Positions 1-7,695 of a stretch of 26,411 bases of DNA are shown here, piece by piece; within the stretch, counting starts at the first letter, position 1; each line of letters opens with the position of its first letter. The DNA is from an uncultured bacterium. GTDB lineage: Bacteria > Bacillota_I > Bacilli_A > RF39 > UBA660. The notes beneath the pieces were generated by a model that was given only the letters and a program-made list of their open reading frames with translations, did not search any database and was not told where the DNA came from. The DNA lies in assembly GCA_905216155.1 (NCBI GenBank), contig CAJMSU010000019.1:1-26411 (forward strand). Direction: 5' to 3'. The position numbers and the translations under genes were made by a program.

Positions 1-380
1 TTCAAAGTTTTATATGTACTATCTTTTAATGACCTATTAACTCTTATACTATTATTATCTCTTAAATATCTTCTAACTTCTCCCATGATCATTGGTACAG
101 CATATGTAGAAAACTTAACATCGTGTGATAGATCAAAATTATCAATTGCTTTAACTAATCCGACACAACCTATCTGAAATAAATCATCCATATTTTCACA
201 TCTATTATTAAACCTTTTTAAAATACTTAGAACAAGTTTTAAGTTTCCTTCAATTAACAAATCCCTAGCAAACAAATCTCCTTGATTCATTTTTATAAAT
301 AGTTTTTTCATCTCATCATTTTTGAGTACTTTAATATTATTAGTATCAACACCACTTATTTCAACTTTGTATTTTGCCAT
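1..380 (-). CDS. sigG: RNA polymerase sporulation sigma factor SigG, 5' part
   Basis: This is the N-terminal 126 codons of a sigma-70-family factor; the rest lies beyond the left edge. The start ATG is at 378-380, with a strong GGAGG ribosome binding site at 390-394. The protein opens MAKYKVEISGVDTNN, the SigG-type N-terminus (Bacillus SigG opens with KVEICGVDT), and continues with the region 2 core: FNNRCENMDDLFQIGCVGL, then DNFDLSHDVKFSTYAVPMI and GEVRRYLRDNNSIRV. In the family, SigG is the late forespore sigma factor that drives the genes for spore DNA protection and germination. The upstream neighbour is a ttcA-like gene separated by a terminator, not spoIIGA-sigE as in Bacillus, so sigG should have its own promoter in the 50 bases upstream. 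SigF is the main alternative, but the N-terminal motif favours SigG. Confidence 0.93.
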   Translation of the reverse strand, partial: MAKYKVEISGVDTNNIKVLKNDEMKKLFIKMNQGDLFARDLLIEGNLKLVLSILKRFNNRCENMDDLFQIGCVGLVKAIDNFDLSHDVKFSTYAVPMIMGEVRRYLRDNNSIRVNRSLKDSTYKTL

Positions 381-429
381 AAATTAATCCCTCCAATTAG
401 ATTATGGAAGGAGAAATTAATTTTTATAC

Positions 430-487
430 AAAAAAAGACTTATTTCAATGAAATGATAAATTATCACATCATAGATTAGTCTTTTTT
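430..487. terminator. Probable bidirectional hairpin terminator between ttcA-like gene and sigG
   Basis: A run AAAAAAAGACT at 430-440 pairs with AGTCTTTTTT at 478-487. Read on the minus strand the second arm is followed by a run of T. The right arm overlaps the stop codon (476-478) and last codons of the ttcA-like gene. The 37-base loop contains two smaller palindromes (TTTCAATGAAA and TGATAAATTATCA), so the real fold may be branched. Confidence 0.6.
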
Positions 488-1300
488 ATATTTTTCTATA
501 AAACTTGTCTTTTTGTTACCAATTTTTGTACCAAGTACAGTTTCTATATTAACATTTTCGCTTGATTTAAAAATATTATATACAATATTTTTGTTTTTCT
601 CTTCCATATTTTTTATTAAATATTTCATTTCTAATCTCTTAGAATCTTTGGTAGTTGATTTTTTAGTAAATTTACATGCACAATTAATAAATTCTAATTT
701 GTTATATTTAGCCCAAGAAATAATGCTTTCCTCTCTTACTAAATAAAGAGGTCTAATAAGTTCCATTCCAGAAAAATTAGTACTTTTAAGTTTTGGAGGC
801 ATACTTTTATATTCTCCACCATAAAAAATAGATAATAAAATTGTTTCAATTACATCATCAAAGTGATGACCTAAAGCTATTTTGTTACATCCTAATTCTT
901 TTGCTCTAGCATATAAAAAGCCCCTTCTCATTCTGGCACATAAATAGCAGGGAGAACCTTTACAACTGTTATCTACAATAGAAAATATGGAAGAATTAAA
1001 AACATTTAAATCAAGGCCTAATATTTTAGCGTTTTCAAGTATCTTCTTATAATTTTTATCACTATAACCCGGATTCATTACTAAATAGACTAAATCAAAT
1101 TTGACTTTGCCATGTTTTTTTAGCTCTTCTAGGCATTTAGCAAGTAAAAAAGAATCTTTACCTCCACTAATACAAACAGCTATTTTGTCATTTTCTTCAA
1201 CAAGTTCATAATCACGTACTGCTTTAGTAAATTTTCGCCAAATTTCTTTTCTATACTTTACTATTATACTTCTTTCTATTTCACTTTTTCTATCTAACAT
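476..1300 (-). CDS. ttcA: TtcA-family tRNA 2-thiolation ATPase (PP-loop)
   Basis: A 274-residue PP-loop ATP pyrophosphatase. The nucleotide-binding loop SGGKDS is at residues 45-50. A CxxC pair (C118, C121) is followed by RMRRG, then GHHFDD at 144-149, and a CAC at 207-209. In the TtcA family, which thiolates cytidine 32 of tRNA, the paired cysteines and a later cysteine hold an iron-sulfur cluster, and all three are present here. The start ATG lies 8 bases after the trmL stop, with a weak GAAGAG inside the end of trmL, so translation is probably coupled. It is the last gene of the U32 - thioredoxin-like - trmL - ttcA series. The family is clear; the exact tRNA position modified in this organism is inferred. 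Confidence 0.85.
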   Translation of the reverse strand: MLDRKSEIERSIIVKYRKEIWRKFTKAVRDYELVEENDKIAVCISGGKDSFLLAKCLEELKKHGKVKFDLVYLVMNPGYSDKNYKKILENAKILGLDLNVFNSSIFSIVDNSCKGSPCYLCARMRRGFLYARAKELGCNKIALGHHFDDVIETILLSIFYGGEYKSMPPKLKSTNFSGMELIRPLYLVREESIISWAKYNKLEFINCACKFTKKSTTKDSKRLEMKYLIKNMEEKNKNIVYNIFKSSENVNIETVLGTKIGNKKTSFIEKYKKD

Positions 1301-1307
1301 ACTATCA

Positions 1308-1817
1308 CTACTCTTCTAAAAAATTTTCACCTTTATGTGGTTCAACTCTTAATAAATCATTGTAATCTTGTTGCCTCAAGGCCTCATATATAACAATAGC
1401 AGCACTATTTGATAAGTTTAGTGCACGAACATTTTTTGTCATAGGAATTCGCATACAATGATCTATATCATTTTTTAATATTTCTTTAGGAATACCTGTT
1501 GACTCCTTGCCAAATATAAAATATAAATTATCACCTTTTTTATTACTATAATCAAAGCTAGTATGGGGCTTTTTTCCATATCTAGTAAAATAATAATAGA
1601 TACCCGGATTTTTACTTTTAAAATCAGAAAAATTATCATATACTTCATAATCTAATTTATCTATATAGTTTACGCCTGATCTTTTTAGGTGTTTGTCATC
1701 TAAGACGAATCCTAGTGGCTTTATTAAATGTAGTTTTGTATCTGTTGCTACACAGGTTCTCATAATATTACCAGTATTTTGTGGTATTTCAGGTTCATAT
1801 AATACTATATTATTCAT
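1308..1817 (-). CDS. trmL: tRNA (cytidine/uridine-34 2'-O)-methyltransferase TrmL
   Basis: A 169-residue SPOUT-class methyltransferase of the TrmL/CspR type, close to the usual length. The N-terminus carries YEPEIPQNTGNIMRTC, the hallmark of the family, followed by KPLGFVLDDKHLKRSGVNY. The C-terminal knot region has FGKESTGIP and MRIPMTKNVRALNLSNSAA, which form the S-adenosylmethionine-binding trefoil knot in known members. The family methylates the ribose of the wobble base of certain leucine tRNAs in the cytoplasm. The start ATG has a full AGGAGGT ribosome binding site. It follows the thioredoxin-like gene by 26 bases and precedes the ttcA-like gene by 7 bases, so it is a mid-operon gene. 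Confidence 0.93.
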   Translation of the reverse strand: MNNIVLYEPEIPQNTGNIMRTCVATDTKLHLIKPLGFVLDDKHLKRSGVNYIDKLDYEVYDNFSDFKSKNPGIYYYFTRYGKKPHTSFDYSNKKGDNLYFIFGKESTGIPKEILKNDIDHCMRIPMTKNVRALNLSNSAAIVIYEALRQQDYNDLLRVEPHKGENFLEE

Positions 1818-1843
1818 AATTTTACCTCCTAATAAAAAGAAGA

Positions 1844-2371
1844 TTACTCTCCTATTTTATTCATTTCTATAAATTGTTTAGCTTTACTAACTGTTAATTT
1901 TTTATCTTTGTTTCCTTGAACTAAACCTGTTATGTGTCCATCGTCAAATGTAACTAAAGCAGGATAATTATTTGTAAGTTTTATTTTATAATTATATTTA
2001 TTATTAAATTCTGTTACAAAACTATTAACATCAGTATCAGTTAAATTAACATATATTATTTTATCAGTTAAAGATTCTTTTTCTACATATTTTTTAAAAC
2101 CTTTTTCAAAATTACGACAAATTGATTCATCGGCAGTACACATATAAAAGGTAGCTGTTGGGTTTTCAAGTACATAGTGTTCAACTTCTGCAGTAGTAAT
2201 TTCTGATAATGTTCCTCTTATAATAGGAGTTTGTCTTTGATAATTATCATAAACTTTATACCAATCACAAAAATATAAAGCAATAATAATACCTAGTAAA
2301 AATATAATTCCTAAAATGATATAGTTTTTAATAGGAATTTCTTTTTCTTCCACTTTATTTTCATGTTTCAT
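1844..2371 (-). CDS. Membrane-anchored thioredoxin-fold-like protein
   Basis: A 175-residue protein with a charged N-terminus, one membrane helix at about residues 17-37, and an extracytoplasmic C-terminal domain. The later part (TATFYMCTADESICRNFEKGF, then IIYVNLTD and NNYPALVTFDDG) has the order of a thioredoxin-like fold: a strand, an active-site-like loop, a helix, then a proline before a strand ending in a glycine turn. The two cysteines are seven residues apart, not a CxxC pair, so ordinary disulfide exchange is doubtful. The start ATG follows AGGGTGTGAT. It sits between the U32 gene (65-base gap) and trmL (26-base gap) on the same strand. Its function is unknown; the fold is inferred from pattern, not from a database match. 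Confidence 0.65.
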   Translation of the reverse strand: MKHENKVEEKEIPIKNYIILGIIFLLGIIIALYFCDWYKVYDNYQRQTPIIRGTLSEITTAEVEHYVLENPTATFYMCTADESICRNFEKGFKKYVEKESLTDKIIYVNLTDTDVNSFVTEFNNKYNYKIKLTNNYPALVTFDDGHITGLVQGNKDKKLTVSKAKQFIEMNKIGE

Positions 2372-2436
2372 AATATCACACCCTATCTACTAATATTTTA
2401 TCACAAATAATATTATTTTAATACTAAAAAACAACT

Positions 2437-4608
2437 TTATTGATACATATTTACAATCTCTTTTACTTCCTTGCTATCTTCTAGGAAGAAGTCAAGTCTA
2501 GTATTTAGATAATTTCCTAATATTTTTTTATTATCTATTTTTCTATTACAGTAATTTAGAACATAAGTATTGCATCCATCAAAATAGACAGGAAAACTTC
2601 TATTTTTTATATCTTTTAACTGATAATTATAATCATCAAGATTTAAATTTAAAATATTACCTTTAATTATCATGTTCATACTTCTACCATAACATACAAT
2701 TTCTAGGGATGGTAAAAAGGAAAATTTATTTTTAAATGAAGAGATGAATTTATTTATTTCATAATTTGATAATTCTAAAGATAATGTAACTATATTAAGT
2801 CCCATTTTATATAAATAATAAGCTGTATAAATATTATATACATTAAGAGGATAATCTCCTACTAAATTATTAGTATCTAGTGAAAAATCAAAGTAATCAC
2901 CTACTAAACTATTTTTTTCTAAATTATTTAAAATATTAAAGGAACATCTTTTAGTTTTTAAATAAACATTATTATTTTTACTATATTTTTTGTATAATTG
3001 GTAATTATTTACATAAATTCTTTCTACTCCTAATTCTAAACATTTCTTTAATTGCTCTTCATTATAGACGCTTACGGTAGTAAAAGATGTATATTTTAAA
3101 TCTATTTTTTCAAAAGAAACATCTTTTTTTAGAAAATTGTCTTTACATGATATTCTTTTATCGATTAGTTTAGATATAATTAGTCTTCTTAATTCGTTTA
3201 ATTCCTTTATAGAAATAAAAATATTATCATCCATATCAATTATAGTGTTTTTGCAAACAAATGGTGTATTACCCATTTTCTCTACTTGTTTTTTTATTCT
3301 ATCTTTACTAATAGGAGCATTTTTAGCTTCTTCTACAATAGATGCATATGAAAAACATGAATTAACACCATCAGATATATTAATCATTAGTTTGGAACCA
3401 ATTTTTGCTTTAACAGTCACAGAAACGTCAATATTTCTTTTAGGAAGAGTTTCATATTCTTGATTTAATTTAATATCATAAGTTTTTGAAACTTCATCTT
3501 TATCAGATAAATTTATGGTATTAAGTAAATAGCAATAATCATCACTATAAGAGATTAATTTATTATTTTTATCATACATGTAATTTACGATAAAGCCTTT
3601 ACCACTTTGTAAAAATCTAATTCCATCGCCTTGATTAAGTCTCCTGTTTAGCTTTATCTTTATTTTTTTAGGGGTAATTTCTACTACTTTACCGATTGGC
3701 ATACCTATATGATTAGGGCTTTTAGTATTTATAATATCATCACAATTAAAAAGTCTTCCTACTGTGAATTCTCTATTAAAAATAGTTTTTAATTTTTCAT
3801 TTTCTTCAATTACTTGTTTATTATCATAGTAATTATCGACTAAATTTCTATAAAATCTTGTAATAAATCCTACATATAATGGACTTTTCATTCTACCTTC
3901 TATTTTAAAACTATAAATATTACTATCTAATAATTTATTAATTAAGGGTGATGTGTTAAGTTCTTTGGTACTAAGTAGATAACCTTTATTTATTAAATCA
4001 TTTTTATAAAACAGACTATAAGGTAGTCTACAACAACCAGCACACTCTCCTCTATTACCACTTCTATTTCCTATCATACTGCTCATAAGACAGCAACCAG
4101 AATAACTAATGCAAAGGGCACCATGAACAAAAACTTCTTTTTCGATAGGAACATCAATTTTTTCTATTTCTTCTATACTCATTTCTCTAGAAAATACTAC
4201 TCTTTTTACACCTAATTTATAAAATAATTTCACTGTATCAACTGATGAATTATTAGCTTGAGTTGATGCATGAATTTCTAAATTAGGGAACATTTCTCTT
4301 ACTAGGCAAATAATACCAAAATCTTGCATTATGATAGCATCCACATGATTTTTATGTAAAAATTCAACTTGCTGTAAAAAACTTGGTACTTCTTCTGTTT
4401 TTACTAAAGTATTCATAGTAACAAATACTTTTACACCATATAAATGACAATATTTAATAGCATCAATGACTGTATCGCTTGAAAAATTGTCAGCAAATTT
4501 TCTAGCTCCATAATTCTTTAAGGACAAATAAACTGCATCTGCACCATTTGCAACTGCTTGATATAAACATTCCATATTACCAACTGGGCATAAAATTTCA
4601 TGTTTCAT
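2437..4608 (-). CDS. U32-family protein (RlhA/TrhP type, with C-terminal DUF3656-like region)
   Basis: A 723-residue U32-family protein. It starts MKHEILCPVGNMECLYQAV, matching the family's opening strand of a TIM-barrel, then NGADAVYL and ARKFA. The U32 signature follows at about 158-173 (EVFVHGALCISYSGCC), with further cysteines at 189, 192 and 193 in GECAGCCRLPY; these cysteines probably bind an iron-sulfur cluster. Although annotated as peptidases, E. coli members act in RNA hydroxylation: TrhP on tRNA uridine 34 and RlhA on 23S rRNA cytidine 2501. The long C-terminal extension is more like RlhA than the shorter TrhP. I chose the ATG at 4606-4608, which has GGTGGT upstream; the frame extends 15 codons further but that stretch overlaps the promoter. 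It is the first gene of the operon. Confidence 0.85.
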   Translation of the reverse strand: MKHEILCPVGNMECLYQAVANGADAVYLSLKNYGARKFADNFSSDTVIDAIKYCHLYGVKVFVTMNTLVKTEEVPSFLQQVEFLHKNHVDAIIMQDFGIICLVREMFPNLEIHASTQANNSSVDTVKLFYKLGVKRVVFSREMSIEEIEKIDVPIEKEVFVHGALCISYSGCCLMSSMIGNRSGNRGECAGCCRLPYSLFYKNDLINKGYLLSTKELNTSPLINKLLDSNIYSFKIEGRMKSPLYVGFITRFYRNLVDNYYDNKQVIEENEKLKTIFNREFTVGRLFNCDDIINTKSPNHIGMPIGKVVEITPKKIKIKLNRRLNQGDGIRFLQSGKGFIVNYMYDKNNKLISYSDDYCYLLNTINLSDKDEVSKTYDIKLNQEYETLPKRNIDVSVTVKAKIGSKLMINISDGVNSCFSYASIVEEAKNAPISKDRIKKQVEKMGNTPFVCKNTIIDMDDNIFISIKELNELRRLIISKLIDKRISCKDNFLKKDVSFEKIDLKYTSFTTVSVYNEEQLKKCLELGVERIYVNNYQLYKKYSKNNNVYLKTKRCSFNILNNLEKNSLVGDYFDFSLDTNNLVGDYPLNVYNIYTAYYLYKMGLNIVTLSLELSNYEINKFISSFKNKFSFLPSLEIVCYGRSMNMIIKGNILNLNLDDYNYQLKDIKNRSFPVYFDGCNTYVLNYCNRKIDNKKILGNYLNTRLDFFLEDSKEVKEIVNMYQ

Positions 4609-4641
4609 AAATACCACCACCAAGATAAAAATACTAACATA

Positions 4642-4670
4642 ATAATAGCACATAAAGAAATTAAAAACAA
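4642..4670 (-). promoter_or_regulatory. Sigma-A-type promoter of the U32-trmL-ttcA operon
   Basis: On the minus strand a -35 TTGTTT (4665-4670) is followed after 17 bases by an extended -10, TG-C-TATTAT (hexamer at 4642-4647). It lies about 35 bases upstream of the chosen U32 start, which leaves room for its ribosome binding site. Confidence 0.6.
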
Positions 4671-4680
4671 ACTCTAAACA

Positions 4681-4686
4681 TATACT
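4681..4686 (+). promoter_or_regulatory. Possible -10 box for a leaderless transcript of the first paralog
   Basis: TATACT ends exactly 5 bases before the ATG at 4692. A transcript from this -10 would start at or next to the ATG. No Shine-Dalgarno sequence is visible, and no convincing -35 is seen. In such AT-rich DNA the match alone is weak; the identical spacing in the paralog at 5383 is the main support. Confidence 0.3.
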
Positions 4687-4691
4687 AAATT

Positions 4692-5048
4692 ATGAATAAT
4701 AAGGAAGAAATGATTAAAAGATTAAATTTTGAAAATCTTATATGGGTGGCTTTTATAATAGTATCAGCACTAGATATTTATGGTGATGAACTTTTAAAGA
4801 AAAATATCATGTATAATGATAAAGAAGCTCAAAAAAAAGCTACCAATTTATTTGTTGGAATAGCATATTTTTCAGTTTTAGTATATGCATATTTTTTGAT
4901 TAGAAATTATAGGGACTATAAAAAATATAAAACAAAAAGTTATGAGATAAGATTATTAGGAAGTACTTTTATTCTTATAGGGTCAATTTGTCTTTTATAT
5001 TTTTTGAAAACAACAAAAAACGAATCAGATTCTCCATCTAATGTTTAG
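4692..5048 (+). CDS. Small three-helix membrane protein, paralog A of a flanking pair
   Basis: A 118-residue protein that I do not recognise. Predicted membrane helices are at about 16-31, 52-70 and 87-105; the C-terminal tail is polar. It is a paralog of the gene at 5383-5760: the first 75 residues align without a gap, with 23 identities by my count, including N12, E14-N15, W18, Y30, Y41, N52-L53 and the motif NYRD at 72-75, just after helix 2. It has no visible ribosome binding site, unlike nearly every other gene here. Its end overlaps the end of the opposing gene at 5038-5331 by 11 bases. It is divergent from the U32 operon. The shared pattern makes a real gene likely; the function is unknown. 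Confidence 0.75.
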   Translation: MNNKEEMIKRLNFENLIWVAFIIVSALDIYGDELLKKNIMYNDKEAQKKATNLFVGIAYFSVLVYAYFLIRNYRDYKKYKTKSYEIRLLGSTFILIGSICLLYFLKTTKNESDSPSNV

Positions 5049-5331
5049 CTTTTAAATCAGTAATTTCTTTATTTAAAACATTTACCATTTTTTCAAGCAT
5101 TCTTATATTATCGTTCATGTTCATCTCTTGAAAATTATTAGTTTTTGTATTACTTCTTTCTGCTTGAACTTGTTTATAAAAAGCGTTAGTACATAAAACT
5201 TGTGCCATAAGCATTAACCAGTTTCCAAGTGCGTTTTGTTCATTAGCAGTTAAATCATCTATTAATAAATAACCTACTATAACAGCACTGAAGGAGAAAG
5301 TCTTTGGTGAAACATTAGGTATTAAGTTCAT
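5038..5331 (-). CDS. Small protein of unknown function between the two paralogs
   Basis: A 97-residue protein starting at the ATG at 5329-5331, which has AGGTGAT five bases upstream (a GTG at 5340 is a less likely start). The N-terminal half has two hydrophobic stretches at about 12-26 and 37-52, too polar in places to be sure membrane helices, with the phrase IPNVSPKTFSFSAVIVGYLL and a segment LTANEQNALGNW between them. The C-terminal part (about 66-95) is a charged heptad-like helix, probably a coiled coil. It lies on the opposite strand to, and between, two paralogous membrane-protein genes, and overlaps the first tail to tail by 11 bases. I do not recognise the family. A possible -10 TATAAT lies at 5349-5354 on the minus strand. 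Confidence 0.75.
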   Translation of the reverse strand: MNLIPNVSPKTFSFSAVIVGYLLIDDLTANEQNALGNWLMLMAQVLCTNAFYKQVQAERSNTKTNNFQEMNMNDNIRMLEKMVNVLNKEITDLKAKH

Positions 5332-5371
5332 ATTTATCACCTATAAAATTATATTACATAAATTATTAGAA

Positions 5372-5377
5372 TATATT
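5372..5377 (+). promoter_or_regulatory. Possible -10 box for a leaderless transcript of the second paralog
   Basis: TATATT ends 5 bases before the ATG at 5383, the same spacing as TATACT before the paralog at 4692. No Shine-Dalgarno sequence lies between them and no good -35 is visible. Confidence 0.3.
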
Positions 5378-5382
5378 TTATT

Positions 5383-5760
5383 ATGAATGATGATATAGAA
5401 ATACTAAAAAAAATAAATATAGAAAATAAGGTTTGGATTATATATTTAATTATAATAGGACTATCTTTTTATAGTAATAGTATAGAAGAGAGATATGTTA
5501 AATATAAAAATCCTGATGACAGAAGAAAATATCAAAATCTAATAATATTAATATTTAGTATTGTACTTGTTATATACTATTATTTCTTTTTAGATAATTA
5601 TAGAGATGTTATTAATTTGGGACCATATGATTCGGAAAAAAAGAAAAATTTAAATAAGGCATCTCTTTTAGCATCAACACTTGTCTTAATATCAGGAATT
5701 ATATTTTTAACTCTGGCTATTCTTGATGATAATATGGATGTGGAACTTGCTTTCAACTAA
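5383..5760 (+). CDS. Small three-helix membrane protein, paralog B of a flanking pair
   Basis: A 125-residue unrecognised protein with likely helices at about 16-31, 52-70 and 94-113. It aligns without gaps to the product of 4692-5048 over residues 1-75 and carries the same NYRD motif at 72-75. The stretch between this motif and helix 3 is about 7 residues longer and contains a charged run (DSEKKKN). The C-terminus is acidic. There is no Shine-Dalgarno sequence before the ATG. A terminator hairpin lies directly downstream at 5764-5781. The pair probably arose by duplication and then diverged, because the similarity is clear in pattern but modest in identity. Confidence 0.75.
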   Translation: MNDDIEILKKINIENKVWIIYLIIIGLSFYSNSIEERYVKYKNPDDRRKYQNLIILIFSIVLVIYYYFFLDNYRDVINLGPYDSEKKKNLNKASLLASTLVLISGIIFLTLAILDDNMDVELAFN

Positions 5761-5763
5761 AAA

Positions 5764-5781
5764 CCTACCCATATAGGTAGG
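5764..5781. terminator. Bidirectional intrinsic terminator
   Basis: CCTACC (5764-5769) and GGTAGG (5776-5781) form a 6-bp GC-rich stem with a 6-base loop. On the minus strand the stem is followed by TTTTT, which ends the perR-hydrogenase-rubrerythrin operon; on the plus strand it is followed by CTTTT, after paralog B. Confidence 0.85.
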
Positions 5782-5791
5782 CTTTTAAATA

Positions 5792-6331
5792 TTAATAATT
5801 TTCATTTTTTACTTCAAAAAATGATTTTGGATGATTACATACTGGACATACTTCTGGCGCTTTCTTTCCTATTACTATGTGACCACAGTTACGACATTTC
5901 CAAATAGTATCTCCATCTTTTGAAAATACTAAATCACCTTCAATATTTTCTATTAACTTACGATATCTTGCTTCATGTTCTTTTTCAATTTTAGCTACTT
6001 CTTCAAATAAATAAGCAATTCTTGTAAATCCTTCTTCTTTAGCAGTTTTAGCAAATTCATCATACATATCTGTCCATTCATAATTTTCACCATCTGCTGC
6101 TTGATTTAAATTATCTAAAGTACTAGGAATTTCTCCACCATTTAGTTCTTTAAACCATAATTTTGCATGTTCTTTTTCATTATTAGCAGTTTCTTCAAAA
6201 ATAGCAGCTATTTGCTCATAACCATCTTTTTTTGCTTTACTAGCAAAATATGTGTATTTATTTCTAGCTTGACTTTCTCCTGCAAAAGCAGTCATTAAAT
6301 TTTGTTCAGTTTTACTTCCTTTTAATTCCAT
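5792..6331 (-). CDS. rbr: Rubrerythrin
   Basis: A 179-residue rubrerythrin, the usual length. The N-terminal four-helix ferritin-like domain has the expected di-iron ligand motifs: GES with E19, NEKEH with E52 and H55, and IEKEH with E116 and H119. The C-terminal rubredoxin-like domain has C146xxC149 and C162xxC165 for a single iron. Rubrerythrin reduces hydrogen peroxide to water in the cytoplasm of anaerobes, taking electrons through its rubredoxin centre. AAGGAAGG precedes the ATG. It lies 32 bases after the hydrogenase gene on the same strand and is followed by a terminator, so it is the last gene of the perR operon, which fits peroxide-dependent derepression. Confidence 0.96.
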   Translation of the reverse strand: MELKGSKTEQNLMTAFAGESQARNKYTYFASKAKKDGYEQIAAIFEETANNEKEHAKLWFKELNGGEIPSTLDNLNQAADGENYEWTDMYDEFAKTAKEEGFTRIAYLFEEVAKIEKEHEARYRKLIENIEGDLVFSKDGDTIWKCRNCGHIVIGKKAPEVCPVCNHPKSFFEVKNENY

Positions 6332-6363
6332 AAATTTTAACCTTCCTTTAAAACATATTTATA

Positions 6364-7695
6364 TTAAAGAGATTCATCTCTTAATATACTTGATTGATCA
6401 GTATAATTTGTATGTAAAAGTTTAATAGCTTTATCGCTTAATGGATGAGATAAGTAACTTTTATATACATCTATTACATCACTATTATCATAGCTATTTC
6501 TAATAGTTAGACTATTATCTTCATCATATAAAGCCTTAATTCTTTTTTCTATTATTTCTTGTTTTTTAGAAATAACACTAACTGGTTGCCCTGCACCACC
6601 AACACAACCACCAGGACAATTCATAACTTCTATAAAATGATATTTAAGGGGTTTATTTTTTTCAAGTTCTTTTAGGTAACCTTCTATATTAGTAAGTCCA
6701 TGAACTACTAATAAATTATATTTTTGTCCATTTATTTCTATTGATGCTTCTTTTATATTGTCATATCCCCTAAATGGGGTAAATTCTAATAATTTTTTAT
6801 CAATAGAATTGTTAGTTAAAAATTTATAAACAGTTCTAATAATAGCTTCTGTGACACCACCGGAATTACCAAAAATAACACCTGCACCACTTCCAAGTCC
6901 CATGATGCTATCAAAGTCTTTGTCCTCTAAATTATTGAAGTTGATTTCTAATTCTCTTATCATCATTGCAACTTCACTAGTAGTAAGACAAAAATCAGTA
7001 TTTTCATCTTTTGATGTCTCTAATTTTTTAGCTGTACATGGTGTAACTGCAACTGTTATGATATCTTCTTTTGGTATTTCCATCATTTCACTAAAATAAC
7101 TTTTTATAATTGCAGATTGCATACAAATTGGACTTTTACATGTAGATAAATATTTAGTAAGATTAGGATGATATATTTCCATATACTTAACCCAACTAGG
7201 ACAACAGCTACTAAATTGAGGAAGTCTATCATTATTTTGAATTCTTTCAATAAGTTCACTTGCTTCTTCAATAACAGTAAGATCGGCACCAAATGTAGCA
7301 TCAAAAACATAATTAAAGCCTATTTCTTTTAAGGCACTAACCATTTTTTTCTCAACATTTTGTGATGTTGTATTAAACTCTTCACCAAGTGCAACTCTTA
7401 CAGCTGGTGCTGTAAAACATATTACAACTTTATCAGTATCATTTATAAAATCCATTACTTTTTTATAACAGTATTTTGGTACAATAGCACCTACTGGACA
7501 ATTTATGAGACACTGTCCACAAGATAGACAAATAGGTTCTTTTACTTTATCTATGTCATAATGTATACCAACATTTTCCGTACATACTTGGTAGCATCTT
7601 CCACATTTTATACATTTATTTACAATTCTGGAAATTCCTTTATTACTATCAAGAATGGGAATAATTTTTTTGGAATTTAACTTTTTATCTACCAT
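6364..7695 (-). CDS. [FeFe]-hydrogenase, monomeric, with two N-terminal 4Fe-4S clusters
   Basis: A 443-residue iron-only hydrogenase. Residues 28-38 and 56-66 each give CxxCxxCxxxC, two ferredoxin-type clusters. The H-cluster domain has all three signatures: SSCCPSW (C164 proton-relay, C165 ligand), TPCTAKKLE (C220) and EVMNCPGGC followed by GGAGQP (C360, C364). The proton-path acids are present in ADLTVIEEASEL. The family interconverts protons, electrons and hydrogen gas, usually with ferredoxin. The second signature normally starts with methionine (MPC); here it is threonine. I chose the ATG at 7693-7695, with GAGAAG upstream, over a TTG at 7719; both overlap the end of perR. The HydE, F and G maturases are not in this window. 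Confidence 0.93.
   Translation of the reverse strand: MVDKKLNSKKIIPILDSNKGISRIVNKCIKCGRCYQVCTENVGIHYDIDKVKEPICLSCGQCLINCPVGAIVPKYCYKKVMDFINDTDKVVICFTAPAVRVALGEEFNTTSQNVEKKMVSALKEIGFNYVFDATFGADLTVIEEASELIERIQNNDRLPQFSSCCPSWVKYMEIYHPNLTKYLSTCKSPICMQSAIIKSYFSEMMEIPKEDIITVAVTPCTAKKLETSKDENTDFCLTTSEVAMMIRELEINFNNLEDKDFDSIMGLGSGAGVIFGNSGGVTEAIIRTVYKFLTNNSIDKKLLEFTPFRGYDNIKEASIEINGQKYNLLVVHGLTNIEGYLKELEKNKPLKYHFIEVMNCPGGCVGGAGQPVSVISKKQEIIEKRIKALYDEDNSLTIRNSYDNSDVIDVYKSYLSHPLSDKAIKLLHTNYTDQSSILRDESL

Noticed and set aside
513..746. Open frame of 77 codons on the plus strand
   Set aside because: It is antisense to the ttcA-like gene, has no ribosome binding site, and its hydrophobic content is what AT-rich antisense DNA gives.
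3137..3463. Plus-strand open frame of 108 codons inside the U32 gene
   Set aside because: It is antisense to conserved coding sequence and has no initiation signal of its own.
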